Source: Pycnopodia helianthoides
Taxonomy: Eukaryota > Echinodermata > Asteroidea > Forcipulatida > Asteriidae
Assembly: GCA_032158295.1 (NCBI GenBank)
Contig: CM063251.1
Coordinates: forward strand, 11,695,016 to 11,759,015
Length of the DNA: 64,000 nt
Direction of reading: 5' to 3'
In this document: in pieces, positions 44,722-55,814 of the stretch
Position numbering within the stretch: the stretch's first letter is position 1
Layout: every line of letters begins with the position of its first letter
Made by a program: the position numbers and the translations under genes
The notes under the pieces: generated by a model
Database searches by the model: none
What the model was told of the DNA's origin: nothing
Seen by the model: only the letters and a program-made list of their open reading frames with translations

Positions 44722-47700
44722 GTTCACTTCTCATGTTACTCTGTGCATTTGAAATTTAAACCTTATACCAAACTGCAGACAACTTTTATTCTCTCTGAAT
44801 AATTTCCGGACAAATTCAGTTAATGTGAAATTAACACTACTGCTACATGGTGGGTCGTCGAATCACGTCCAGTGAATAAGTTTACAGAGCTGTTTGGCCC
44901 AAAACTTGCTGAGCACCGAAACATGTGTTCTTAGCAGAAATAAATTACTTGTCAAATGGACTCACTTCTGAAGATGATCGTAGAATACTGACCATAGAGT
45001 CGATTTATATATCTCTGACTCATGTTATTTTTACCACACTAATGTTTGCCACACTGTACTTTTGATACTGATAGGGTGGCTTTACGAGAAGAAGGCAGTA
45101 AAGTTTCCATTCCTCATTCACATAATATGTTTGTACATTAACACGTATGCTGTTGATACATCCATCGAATTGCCATAAATTGAATTCATGTTTGAAGTCA
45201 TGCGTTAATAGTGAGTGGTTGTGTTCTGTTAACATCACGTTGGGTTCTGACTACCAGCTGTGAGGAAACGTTGATAAACTTTGGCCTTCAAGTTACATCC
45301 TATCCGGCTTATCGAGGGATGCATCCGCAGAATGGTCGTACCCAGTTTAGGAAAAGAAAAAAGGGCTATGTTGACGTATGCGTCTCTATAGATAGGACAC
45401 ACAAAAGAAATCAAATCTCGTGTCTTTTGTGTGTCCTTATAACATATTTAATTGTGTGTCCCCTAAATAATAATCCTTTACTCAGACTTCTATTGTGGGT
45501 CCGTCTTTTATGTGTCCTCTAGAGATATTACTCTTTGCATACATTGTTTCAACATTAATTCAACAATACACTTTAACAGTGATCTTCAATTGGGTCATAG
45601 CGAGAGGGTTGGAGGGTAAGAGGTTGTGGGATTGATAACGTTAACGAAATACTAATCAACCAAACAGACGGGCAAAACAAGTTTCGGCAGTCAAACTTTG
45701 ACGATTCAAACTGAATTTTGGGGGCACTTTAAAATGTGCAGATTCAATTTATGTTTGTATACTTTTGATATCATAGCTAACTTATAATAATATAAATAAC
45801 AACTTTTCAGTATAAATCTAAACTTTGTTCTAAAAGCAGACGCTTTATGGTTAAAACCTTAAATGAAACTATTTGGCGGACTTATTTTTAAACGATAATT
45901 GCCAATCAGGCAATTATCGTTCAAGAAACTGACTGTGTATGATGTAAGCCATACACTATTCATTCATCGTAATTAAATAGCGACGACGGTTGTAATATTG
46001 GATCGGCAGTTAATAAAAACCTGAAAACGATACATAGATACTGTCCACATAATTATTTTAAAACCCAATTTACTTCTTGGATCCAGTTCGGGATTGTTGA
46101 TTTCCGTTCGATTCTGACCGGAAAGGACAGCACTCCAGGGCAGAAAAAGGTGGTACACAGCCTGACCATGGAGGTAGAAATGACTAGATCAGAGCCTGCA
46201 TTGGCTCAGCGTGTCCGGACGGACTCGGTGCCAGCCGAACGAACACGATCAACAGTCATTTAAAACACAACACGACCTTTTACCACTTTACATTTATAGT
46301 AACTATCACTTAACGTCTAGGTACCATACACAAACTCTGTTGCTGAATGCCTCAATAAACATTATGCAGATTTTTCTCGTTTTGATCTGCCTGGTTTTAC
46401 CAGGGCAGCGCTGCCAAATCGTCAAGACGCTGTTTTGATCCAGATTCGTAAACTTGCCCAGTCCCTCCGAGCCAGCGTCCGAGCCAGTTGATGTTGCGCC
46501 CTCTACCGGTGACTAATTCAAAAAACAGCGAACCAATCAGGACTAGGTACCTTTGGACTTAATGAAGATGCGCAGCATGTGGTCTTTCTGCGATGTTGCA
46601 TGCCCAAAACGGACTATTATGCACAACAACGCCGAGGACACAGTGGGTGGAAATTTTTCTGAGATACTGGGTTGGACATGTGGGACACAACGGTCAGATT
46701 TAGTGTCAGATAACATATACGACTAAAAAACCTGTATCGATTACCACATGGGAAATACACAACACATTTAATGTCAGAATGGGTAGTCTTTAGTAAGAAA
46801 GGGATAAATATCTCTCTTGTGAATGAGACTGTGTTAAATATCTAAAGCCCTCTCTTGGGAAGGTGGGCCTAAATTGAAAACGAACAGTTTGAATCAAATT
46901 GGCACGTTTCCTTGCCCCCATAGATCATCCCGGGCTTATTAGGGTTAACCCCGTTTGTTTCGGTCACAAATTGCAAACCAATTAAGGACAATATGGTTTG
47001 ATCGTCCGGGTAAAGCAGGGTGTGTTAGAGCCAACAACATATGTTCTTGCGTGCCACGTTAACGAATAAGTTTTCAGAAAATAATACATTGAGCGCCCTC
47101 AATAGTCAGTAACAAACTGGTTTTATGTTAAGTCTGGTCCATGTTATCTGTCAGTGAAATAGTATGCGATGGATCGAATGACGGCAGACTAAAAAAACAT
47201 GAGAGCCGAGCGAAATTCCGAATGCGTGTCTTTAACCATTAAAACGTGAGCTAGATTGTCGGCACAATCGATTTCATAATATGTCTGGACATGGACACAG
47301 TCACGGGATGTTCAGGTGGTCATGACCACGACCCTCCAGACAGAGGGGCTGAGTTTTCACTATACACAAAGATCAACACGGAGCGGGTAGAGTGTTTGAA
47401 CGAAGTCACGGATGGTTCGGGAAAATTAGTCTTCAAAGCTTGGGACGAACGCCTTGACACTGACAAGGTAGTGAACGACTGAGGGCGTCTCTCTTTATTA
47501 TTATTAACTTTTTGACCATGATCAGTTTGGACAGTGTGGTGCTAGTATTTTAGTAAATAGTAGTATGGTCTTGACCTTTGTTATTGGTGTAAAAATTGTA
47601 AAATGGTTTACAACTAAGCGCCGTGTCATGGCCGATCGGTCAAGCGCACCGGACCCCAAACAGGGATTTGTTCCCCCTTGAAGTTGAAACCCACGACCCC

Positions 47701-48700
47701 GCCCACTCAACCCAACTTTAGCTCTACTCCACCCATATTCAAACCTAGACCCAAGTAACTGGGGCGCTGTACTCCTTTGTACAGAGTACCTATGTAAGGA
47801 GAAGCTAATTAAAGAATTGGTAAGTCAATCAACATGATCAATGGTTTAAAATCATATTGAGAAAGATGTCGACACGTTATAAATATTTGAGGCTAGGTAA
47901 AAATATGCGATCCGACCGCCTACCACCCATAAAATGTTCACTCCATAAAATACACTATTTTGGGTCATAATGTGAGAAAAACTACCATCTAATGTTGACG
48001 ACAACTTTTAAAAAAATATAGTTTTTAAAAAATAGACAAAATAATAAACACAAATGGTAGCCATAAACATAGTTGCGATAATCGTAACCCTCCATCCTCC
48101 CGACGGTCGGAGACCGGAGGGTTACGAGTCATGCAGTGCAAAAAAGTGGCGAAATTAAAATTTCGACTATTTGGTCAGACTAGTCAACAGATTTGCCCAA
48201 TTTTTACCACTTTCAAAAAACATGACACACATTCTAAGAACATGGATTTGATCTTCAGTGTGTCATGAATCCATTCATAACACTCTGAACATCGTTGAAA
48301 AATTATTTGAAGAAAAAACGAACAAAAACTTACCAGAAACTGACCGAAATGTCCATGGACCGCACTTCCCCTAAATCAACCAATCAGCGTAAACCAAACC
48401 GTTATGTAGGCGTGGCGATCGTCTGTGTGCGACTGTGCGTGCACGCAGTTAATGTATTTAACGGATTTGCGCCATCTGCAGTTTGCGCTGATTAATTGCA
48501 GGAACAGCATTCCAGAATGCGCACTCAATCTGGAAATTTTCCTCATCATGTGATTGTGCAACTCAACAGAATGCGCACAACGACGAGTCCGCTTACGCTG
48601 ATTGGTCGAGATGTTGCTAGGTCACGAATCGCGAGGTTCGAAAACCGGACCTGAGATTGCCTACGCTTCATGAGAATTTCGCTCAGTCTCTGGTTAGTTT
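44722..48700. other. Intergenic region without recognisable gene
   Basis: Only short ORFs without domain features. Contains hairpins (45392-45436, 45894-45923, 48086-48126) and a degraded SINE at 47620. The sequence just before 48712, where similarity to copy 1 begins, is unrelated to the gene family. Confidence 0.5.
47620..47760 (+). mobile_element. Degraded tRNA-headed SINE
   Basis: GTGTCATGGCCGATCGGTCA resembles the SINE box A region, then GCGCACCGGACCC. Box B is poorly kept. Body not recognisable. Confidence 0.4.
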
Positions 48701-49421
48701 TTGTATTTTTTGAATGTTCAGCCCCTAAAAAAAACAAGACCTCCACAGGGTGTTGCACCTTGGAGGAAACTGAAATATATTATATGTGCCATGACTCAAT
48801 TTCCTTACGTCACAAACAAACTCTGTTCCTCGGTCAGATTTTTGGAGAAGTTAACAATTCTTAACAAACCATACAAGCTATTTAACTCAAAGTATTCTCT
48901 CCTCTGTTATTTTGAAGGGCTGAAAACATCACTGCTGTTGAACGAGAGACCTACTTCAACTCCATCATGAAACTAATGTCCATCGGTAAAGTGATATTAG
49001 TTTTTAATGTAAAAGTAGAACCATAAGAGTTCCTCCATCACAAATCACATATTCTTTATGGAACAATTCCGTTTGTTCGCGTGCTTTTTTTCTTTCTTTC
49101 TTTCTTTCCCCCTTTAATCCCCTCCCCCTCCCTCTTTATCTCCCCTCCCCTCTCTCTCTCCCCCTCCCCCTTTCTTCCCCCTTCTCCCCCCCCCCCTTCT
49201 CTCTATCTTTCTCTCTCTGTTTCTCTCTGAATACCCTTTTTTCAGAATCATATATAATGGCTCAATTGGCTGGTAAATTTTAACTGATCCGCGATAATTT
49301 CATTTAGTATAAATACTTTGGCAAAAGGCCAATGCTATTGTATCTTGCCATTCAACATTAATTAGGTGCTCGTGCAATACAGGCACGAACACCTCATTGA
49401 ATTTGTTCTAGTTTTTTTGAA

Positions 49422-49472
49422 TTCTTCTTCATCTTCTTCTTCTTCTTCTTCTTCTTCTTCTTCTTCTTCTTC
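49422..49472. repeat. (TTC)n tract, 5' side of LINE
   Basis: About 50 bp of TTC with one ATC interruption, ending abruptly at the LINE's first bases (GTGTGACACG). Confidence 0.95.
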
Positions 49473-49681
49473 GTGTGACACGTATTTCGATCGAGCTCCG
49501 GAGTAAGTAGATTTTTTCTTAGCTTATAGACCTCGTATGGTCCTTGTTTTTTACTAGTTTGTAGAAAACTGTTTATTGATTAGGCTAGACCGGCCTCCCC
49601 TTGATTGGTGTGTTCAATTTGCTGTATTTTCGGGGTAAAATTTCAAATTTTCTGCTTAAATTTACAGCTAGGCTGGCCCTC

Positions 49682-51343
49682 ATGGCCAGTCAAGCAGAAA
49701 CCCTCATTCAGGGGCAGTCGGGCGTGAGCACGGCTGCCCCGGAAAAGACCATTGTTCGTGGCAACGAGCCTTTCAGCAGTGTAACCAGGAATAATGGTGT
49801 TGCTTTCAAAGCCTCTGACAACATCCCCATTCAAAAATACATTGATGCGTTTGTTACCCACGTTCCACCTCAAGATGTCGTTTCTGCCTCTCGTATTTCC
49901 AATGGCCGAGTGGCCATTTATCTGCGTTCGAGAGCGGCAGTCATTGACGCTACCGATCACGGTCTGAGACTCGGTGATTCTTTTCTCGAGCTCACTCCCC
50001 TCAACAAGCCTACTACTCGGCTTACACTCTCCAATGTGTACCCCGAAATCCCGAATTCTGTTCTTGTTCACAATATCTCTGGTTTCTGTAAGGTGGTGTC
50101 TCAGATCCGACCAATACCCCTTGGGTTCAAAAACAAAGAGCTTTCACATATCATGTCATTCAGAAGACAAGTCCAGGTACTTTTTAATCAGAATATCACT
50201 CCTCCTGATCACATTAACTTCACCCATACTGGCGTAAATTATCGTGTCTTCCTGTCTACCGAGTCGGTCAAATGTTTTAACTGTGGGGAATACGGCCACA
50301 TCAGCCGCTTCTGCAAAAAAACCAGCAGTTCAGCTCCTGTCAATGACACAGACAACCCACTTAACCCCCCTCCCACATTTATCCATGGCAACAAATCTGA
50401 CCCCAAACATCCTCCAAAGAATCCAAAACACAACGTCCCGCCAGTCTCTAAACACAGTGCTCCACCGGCCTCCCAGCCCACTACCACACCAGCCCCCACT
50501 GGATCGAAAGACCCAGCGATGCGCCTCTGGCCCCCGGGAGGTCCGCCCAATCTGGCAGCGCTTTCTAAAAAGCGACCGTTGGGCGCGGCCCTCCCCACAA
50601 CTACAACCACTAATAAGAAACCACTCCACTCTGGTCCATCTCCATCTATAGCAGGACCCAGTAAGGGGGCCTCCGCTGTTCCCCCTCCCTCCTCCCCTGG
50701 GCAGACGTCCTCCGCAAAGGTCACCAGCCACGATAGTGCATACCCATCCTCCTCCTCCCCTGCATCCCCCCACCAATCCCCCTCATGTAATCAAGGTCCA
50801 TCCGACCCTACCCGCTCAATGTTTGGGTCCCCTCCTGCCCCCTCAAGACTCTTTTCTGAGGCTCTTTCTAAGCGGAAACAGTCCCCTCCCAAACCCCACA
50901 AAAACACCCATAACCTTGTTCCCCTAAAGTCCCCCTCACCACCCCACAAACTGGCAAGAAAAGTTACAACCCCAATGCAAACGTCTCCCCCGGACCTTTC
51001 CCAGGCCCTTAGTGCCACATCCCCCTCCGCATCCACGCCCCTCTCCACAGCGGGCGGTCCCACGACCGACTCGGAGCACTGGGAGGACACACAAACCACT
51101 GATGATGATACACTTCTCTCTGCCGCATCATTACCCACATGTAAGGGACCTCTCTCAAACGTGGAACTTCTAAAGTTTCTCACCTCCGTAAAAGCCCGAA
51201 AAAAACCAGATACTATCGCTCGTAAATTCACATCAAATATACCTGGACTTGTCAAACAACTTAAGCCTTTGCGTAATAGCCCTCTTCTCCAAAAAAGCAT
51301 GCAGCAGAGGATTCAAAAGTTGATCAGAAAACTCGACATGTAA
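49682..51343 (+). CDS. LINE ORF1 (Gag-like, CCHC zinc knuckle)
   Basis: 553 residues from the Met of MASQAETLIQ (the frame is open 27 codons further upstream from 49601). Residues about 198-211 form a CCHC knuckle CFNCGEYGHISRFC. Before it lies a 190-residue region probably equivalent to an RNA-recognition-like domain (VSASRISNGRVAIYLRSR, TRLTLSNVYPEIPN). After it comes a long low-complexity stretch rich in Pro, Ser and Thr, then a lysine-rich end. Such proteins bind the element's RNA. The stop lies 11 nt before the ORF2 frame opens, in a different phase. Confidence 0.85.
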   Translation: MASQAETLIQGQSGVSTAAPEKTIVRGNEPFSSVTRNNGVAFKASDNIPIQKYIDAFVTHVPPQDVVSASRISNGRVAIYLRSRAAVIDATDHGLRLGDSFLELTPLNKPTTRLTLSNVYPEIPNSVLVHNISGFCKVVSQIRPIPLGFKNKELSHIMSFRRQVQVLFNQNITPPDHINFTHTGVNYRVFLSTESVKCFNCGEYGHISRFCKKTSSSAPVNDTDNPLNPPPTFIHGNKSDPKHPPKNPKHNVPPVSKHSAPPASQPTTTPAPTGSKDPAMRLWPPGGPPNLAALSKKRPLGAALPTTTTTNKKPLHSGPSPSIAGPSKGASAVPPPSSPGQTSSAKVTSHDSAYPSSSSPASPHQSPSCNQGPSDPTRSMFGSPPAPSRLFSEALSKRKQSPPKPHKNTHNLVPLKSPSPPHKLARKVTTPMQTSPPDLSQALSATSPSASTPLSTAGGPTTDSEHWEDTQTTDDDTLLSAASLPTCKGPLSNVELLKFLTSVKARKKPDTIARKFTSNIPGLVKQLKPLRNSPLLQKSMQQRIQKLIRKLDM

Positions 51344-51399
51344 CTCCTTTCAAAATGAATTATTACACATTTATTAGAACTTTCTTATTCTCACTAACA

Positions 51400-54300
51400 A
51401 TGACACTATCACTGCTAACTCTCAACACCGGGGGGTGCTCCTCTTCCACCCGAAATGCTGCCTTTCAAACATACATTGAAAGGTTACACAATGACCCCGA
51501 TATCGTTTTCCTTCAAGAGACCAACAATCTCAGTGAAAATTGCGGTTGTTGGAAACTCTGGCCGTACACTCCGTACTGTGCTCCTAGCCCAACCCGGGGC
51601 TCAGGAGTAACAACCCTTATAAAAAACAAAAATATTCACGTTTCCAGTTCCCAAGTTGTGTTTGAAGGCCACATTCTTTACCACAAGATCGATTTTAACA
51701 ATAGCCTTTACCACTTGTACAATGTGATCATTCCTCAAAACGATTATACAGCTTTGGCAGCCGTTCGAGCCCTCTTTAACCACTGCGGGCAGTGCAGTGA
51801 TGGTGTCATTGTAATCGGTGGCGATTTTAACTGCACACTTAATCCCTCCCTTGATCGTCTGTGTAGGCCCACTGAACACCGGGTCAAAATCTCCACGGCT
51901 CTCAATGATAGCGTTAATTTCCTTTCTTTGTGTGACGTCTGGCGTAGACTGAATCCTTCGCTACAGAAGTTCACCTGGCTCAGAAACAACCCAAACAATG
52001 CAAATGGCGTTTCTAAAGCCAGGCTAGACCGCTTTTATATTCCATTTAATCTCATGTCATGTATCCGCTCATGTGAAATCAAGCCATGCTCTCTGTCCGA
52101 TCACTCAGCAGTATCCTTTGTTATGAAACTTCCCAGTTGCAACACTAAAGGAAGTGCCTATTGGCACTTTAATAATTCACTTCTCCAAGACAATGCATAT
52201 AAGGACATTATTACTCACTTTTGGACTGACTGGAGAACTAAGAAGAACGAGTTCTCTGACCTCGGTGCCTGGTGGGATTTTGGTAAATCCCAACTTAAGT
52301 CCCTGTCGCAAATGTATGGAGCCAAGGTCTCGCACGACAAGCGTGAACTTCTACGGCAAATGAACGACTCTTTTGACAAACTTCAGTCTGCGCCATACCT
52401 AACACCAGAGACTGTTCGTGTGCTCAATGAACAGAAAAACAATTTAAACACGTTGCTTAAGAATGAGGCCAGGGGCGCTCTCGTCAGGTCGCGTTTTAAA
52501 CATATCACAGAAGTTGACACCAGCTCGTCATACTTCTTTCAGCTGGAAAAATCCCACTCGCAGTCTAAAACTATAACCAATGTTCAGCTCCCGTCTGGCA
52601 CATTTACTGATGATCCCGATGAGATTAAATCCCATGTGCGGAATTTCTACCGCAAACTGTACACCAAAGTACCGACTGACGAAAGCGCCCGCGACACTCT
52701 CCTTTCGGACTTGCCATCCCTTGATCCCATAGATTCGGAAGATCTTGATGGCTTATTACTTCATGAGGAACTTGACCTTGCAGCCAAGCAACTTAGCAAT
52801 AACAAAGCCCCCGGTCTGGATGGTCTCACTTGCGAGTTTTTCCAGTGTTTCTGGCCTCTCCTGAAAAATGACTTACTGAATGTGTTTAACCATGCAATCT
52901 CCCGTGGCAGCTTACCTCGCTCCTTTCAAAGAGGCGTCATTTCACTCATTCCAAAAAAAGGAGATCTCTCTGACGTTGCTAACTGGCGACCTATATCTCT
53001 CCTCAATACCGACTACAAAATCTTTGCTAAGTTGCTGGCCAACAGGCTAAAAAATCACATGGATTCAGTGATCCATCATGATCAATCCTATTGTGTCCCT
53101 GGCCGTTCAATATATGACAACGTCCTTCTCATTAAAGATATCATTAACTGCTCCAATTTAAATGACACTCCTCTCGCTGTCCTCAACCTTGATCAAAGAA
53201 AGGCTTTTGACAATGTTGACCATGAGTATTTGTTTAGTACCATGAGAGCCATGGGATTTGGTGACCGGTTCATTTCTTACATACAACTCCTTTATAAAGG
53301 TGCAGAAAGCCTTATCAAGGTGGGTGGTTCACTTACCGCGCCATTCGCAGCAGAAAAAGGCATCCGTCAAGGCTGCCCACTCTCTGGTCTGCTGTACTCC
53401 ATTGCCATTGAGCCCCTGCTCAACAAGCTGAGAAATCGTGTAGGCACCAACGGGTTCCCTCTTCCCGGAACCGATAAACATTGTCAGGTCTCGGCCTACG
53501 CAGACGACGTTACTATCTTTGTCACCACCAAGACTGGTTTTGATATTGTAGATGATGTGTATAAACTCTTCACTAAATCCTCTGCTGCCTGCCTCAATTA
53601 CAAAAAATCTCGGGGCCTGTGGGTCGGGTCCTGGATCGGCAGAACCGACGAGCCCCTGAACTTCCGCTGGAATAACGAGGGGCTTCCCTTTCTTGGTGTT
53701 CACTTAGGAAATACCAATTGCTACCTCCAACAAAATTGGGTCGCTTGCAAAAACAAACTCTGCAACACTCTTTCACGCTGGAAAGGTATTGCAAACTCTC
53801 TATCATACAAAGGCAAAGTTCTCATCGCAAACCAACTTGCGGCTTCCAAAACCTTCCACTGTTTAGCCGTTCTCTCTCCCCCTGACAAAGTCCTAAGTGA
53901 ACTCCAGGGTATGCTCGTCGATTTTGTCTGGTCCAATAAGAGGCACCTCCTTAAGAAAAGCCTCCTTTATCGTAAACCAGAGAGGGGAGGTCTAGGTCTA
54001 GCTTGCCTCCAAGCACGCGTGCTCACCTTTAGACTATCCCTCATCCAACGTTTCCTCAATCTCTGTCCGCATTCCGCGCACACCATGATAAGTCATAATC
54101 TTCACAGATACATGAAACTCAATCTCGACTTCCAACTCTTCCTCACTCACACTTCCTCCAAATTGTACACTAGCCTTCCTTGTTTCTATGGTGAGCTTTT
54201 GCGTGCTTGGAAGGTGTCCGGAGCTCGCGCCGAAATACCACCAGACTCGATCAACCATGTTTACAATCTTCCTCTCAGTAGCCCCCTCCTTAACAACGAA

Positions 54301-55257
54301 GCTGACGATGAGTTTGTTCCCCCTGCGCGACTTTCTTCGCACGGGATCACGCTCGTCAAGCATCTCATACACACAGAGACCGGCACTTGGACAGAGGCAG
54401 AATACTTCAAACCCCCTCTTCCCGCTCTTCATCGACGTTCTCTCCGACTCCTGCAACTTGATCTACAACACTTTCAGGGTAAACTGTCAAGAAACTTCCC
54501 ACTTTTATTTAACGTTAACGGTGTTCGTCCGGCGAGCTTCCAGAACATTTCTTTTTGCTCAGCTCCACCGATCAACTTCTTCCTTGCACCTAACACCAAC
54601 GGACTCACCGCCTCATCAAAACAAATGTATGCCATCTTCAACGACCAGGTAAACTCACACCCTCCCAATACCAGCACATACTGGCATGAATCTGGACTTT
54701 TCGATCAGTCGAAAACCATACAATGGGAAGAAATTTATCAATTACCTACTTCTAAGAGAGAAGGAGACACACAGTTCAAACTCCTCCACAACATCCTACC
54801 GTCTCTACCAGTTCTTCATCATATGAACCCAGACATTGCGTCTTCCTGCGGCTGGTGCGGAGAGAGGGGTACGCTCCTTCATCTATTCATCCTCTGCCCT
54901 GCTATACAATCCGGTCTAAACCTGCTTTACTCACTCCTCCATCGGATACTTCCAGATCTTCAACTCGACTTTGACCTCTATTGGACGCTCATCCCGTGCG
55001 CTAGGGGTCGTTGCAGGGAGGCAGTTCGCCTGTCAAACTTCCTTATCGTCAGCTTCAAACATGTCATTTACTGGCTCTACAGAACCTCTCGTTTTTCCGA
55101 CCCTTACGTCATTTGGCGCAGTCGCCTACAACACAAAATCCTAATTGATTACAACTACTTCACCCTTTGCAATAATATTCCTAGTTTCAACACCAAATGG
55201 TCCTTCAATGATGCCATCTTCACCATCATCAACGACAAACTAACATGGTTGATCTAG
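51400..55257 (+). CDS. LINE ORF2 (AP endonuclease-reverse transcriptase)
   Basis: 1285 residues from MTLSLLTLNTGG, where endonuclease similarity starts; an in-frame Met at 51355 is the alternative. Endonuclease motifs: FLQETN, GSGVTTLIKN, GGDFNC, LDRFYI, LSDHSAV (residues 1-250). RT motifs: NKAPGLDGLTCEF, NWRPISLLNTDYKI, NLDQRKAFDNVDHEY, GIRQGCPLSGLLY and the catalytic AYADD (about residue 700). A C-terminal Cys/His motif CGWCGERGTLLHLFILC lies at about residue 1150. The enzyme nicks the target and primes reverse transcription there. No stop or frameshift, so the copy may be active. Confidence 0.92.
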   Translation: MTLSLLTLNTGGCSSSTRNAAFQTYIERLHNDPDIVFLQETNNLSENCGCWKLWPYTPYCAPSPTRGSGVTTLIKNKNIHVSSSQVVFEGHILYHKIDFNNSLYHLYNVIIPQNDYTALAAVRALFNHCGQCSDGVIVIGGDFNCTLNPSLDRLCRPTEHRVKISTALNDSVNFLSLCDVWRRLNPSLQKFTWLRNNPNNANGVSKARLDRFYIPFNLMSCIRSCEIKPCSLSDHSAVSFVMKLPSCNTKGSAYWHFNNSLLQDNAYKDIITHFWTDWRTKKNEFSDLGAWWDFGKSQLKSLSQMYGAKVSHDKRELLRQMNDSFDKLQSAPYLTPETVRVLNEQKNNLNTLLKNEARGALVRSRFKHITEVDTSSSYFFQLEKSHSQSKTITNVQLPSGTFTDDPDEIKSHVRNFYRKLYTKVPTDESARDTLLSDLPSLDPIDSEDLDGLLLHEELDLAAKQLSNNKAPGLDGLTCEFFQCFWPLLKNDLLNVFNHAISRGSLPRSFQRGVISLIPKKGDLSDVANWRPISLLNTDYKIFAKLLANRLKNHMDSVIHHDQSYCVPGRSIYDNVLLIKDIINCSNLNDTPLAVLNLDQRKAFDNVDHEYLFSTMRAMGFGDRFISYIQLLYKGAESLIKVGGSLTAPFAAEKGIRQGCPLSGLLYSIAIEPLLNKLRNRVGTNGFPLPGTDKHCQVSAYADDVTIFVTTKTGFDIVDDVYKLFTKSSAACLNYKKSRGLWVGSWIGRTDEPLNFRWNNEGLPFLGVHLGNTNCYLQQNWVACKNKLCNTLSRWKGIANSLSYKGKVLIANQLAASKTFHCLAVLSPPDKVLSELQGMLVDFVWSNKRHLLKKSLLYRKPERGGLGLACLQARVLTFRLSLIQRFLNLCPHSAHTMISHNLHRYMKLNLDFQLFLTHTSSKLYTSLPCFYGELLRAWKVSGARAEIPPDSINHVYNLPLSSPLLNNEADDEFVPPARLSSHGITLVKHLIHTETGTWTEAEYFKPPLPALHRRSLRLLQLDLQHFQGKLSRNFPLLFNVNGVRPASFQNISFCSAPPINFFLAPNTNGLTASSKQMYAIFNDQVNSHPPNTSTYWHESGLFDQSKTIQWEEIYQLPTSKREGDTQFKLLHNILPSLPVLHHMNPDIASSCGWCGERGTLLHLFILCPAIQSGLNLLYSLLHRILPDLQLDFDLYWTLIPCARGRCREAVRLSNFLIVSFKHVIYWLYRTSRFSDPYVIWRSRLQHKILIDYNYFTLCNNIPSFNTKWSFNDAIFTIINDKLTWLI

Positions 55258-55703
55258 TCTTCTCACACGACGTCTCTTTTTAAATGTTGTATATATTCGT
55301 AAATAACATTCCTTTATTAGTTCAACAATTTGTTCACTCCTATCCAAATGGTGTTGTATCTCTCGAGGGGGAGGCGGGATTCGTGTTCTTCCCTTCCTTT
55401 GATCGGGCTTTGTGGTGTCGAGGGAGTCTTACATTCTGCGGTCGCTGCTCCTTGTGAGTGTTAGGTCTCTACCACTTCCAAAGGGTGTCTGGCTCCTTCG
55501 ACACCTCTCCTGATTGGGGAGGGGAGGGCGTGGATCTTGCACCCTCTAGCGGGGAATATCTTCAGTAATATTTTCCCTGCCACGTCTTATATGTCTTAAT
55601 TGCTCTGTTTTTCTATTGTTCTAACGGAAATGTTCAGTAATTTTGTAAACAATAATAAGTGAAATCTTTTGTTTGCAATAAAGTTCTCATTGAAAAGTCA
55701 AAG

Positions 55704-55801
55704 TCTTCTTCTTCTTCTTCTTCTTCTTCTTCTTCTTCTTCTTCTTCTTCTTCTTCTTCTTCTTCTTCTTCTTCTTCTTCTTCTTCTTCTTCTTCTTCTT
55801 C
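55704..55801. repeat. (TTC)n tract, 3' side of LINE
   Basis: About 98 bp of uninterrupted TTC directly after the LINE 3' end. The long poly-Glu and poly-Leu frames here are artefacts of the repeat. Confidence 0.97.
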
Positions 55802-55814
55802 CACATGACTCTTC

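Larger units (their letters stand above)
49473..55703 (+). mobile_element. Full-length Tx1-clade LINE inserted in (TTC)n
   Basis: About 6.2 kb: 5' UTR of about 210 bp, ORF1 with CCHC knuckle, ORF2 with AP endonuclease, RT and C-terminal zinc motif, 3' UTR of about 446 bp with AATAAA at 55677-55682. Both ORFs are open. TTC repeats in the same orientation flank both ends with no poly-A tail. Motifs such as NLDQRKAFDNVDHEY and GIRQGCPLSGLLYSIAIEPL are typical of the L1/Tx1 group. Microsatellite-targeting families are known in the Tx1 clade. Confidence 0.88.

Noticed and set aside
47291..47482. 63-codon ORF in the gene-poor region
   Set aside because: No recognisable motif, no second exon and no repeat match; it cannot be supported as a gene.
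48670..48864. Short ORF with a hydrophobic start (MRISLSLWLVFVFFEC) just before the copy 3 similarity
   Set aside because: It runs across the duplication boundary into intron-derived sequence, with no splice or homology support.
49643..50071. 142-codon minus-strand frame over LINE ORF1
   Set aside because: Shadow frame with no motifs; the sense frame carries the CCHC knuckle region.
50239..51300. Antisense open frames of 140-170 codons over LINE ORF1
   Set aside because: Shadows of the GC-rich Pro/Ser/Thr-rich coding strand.
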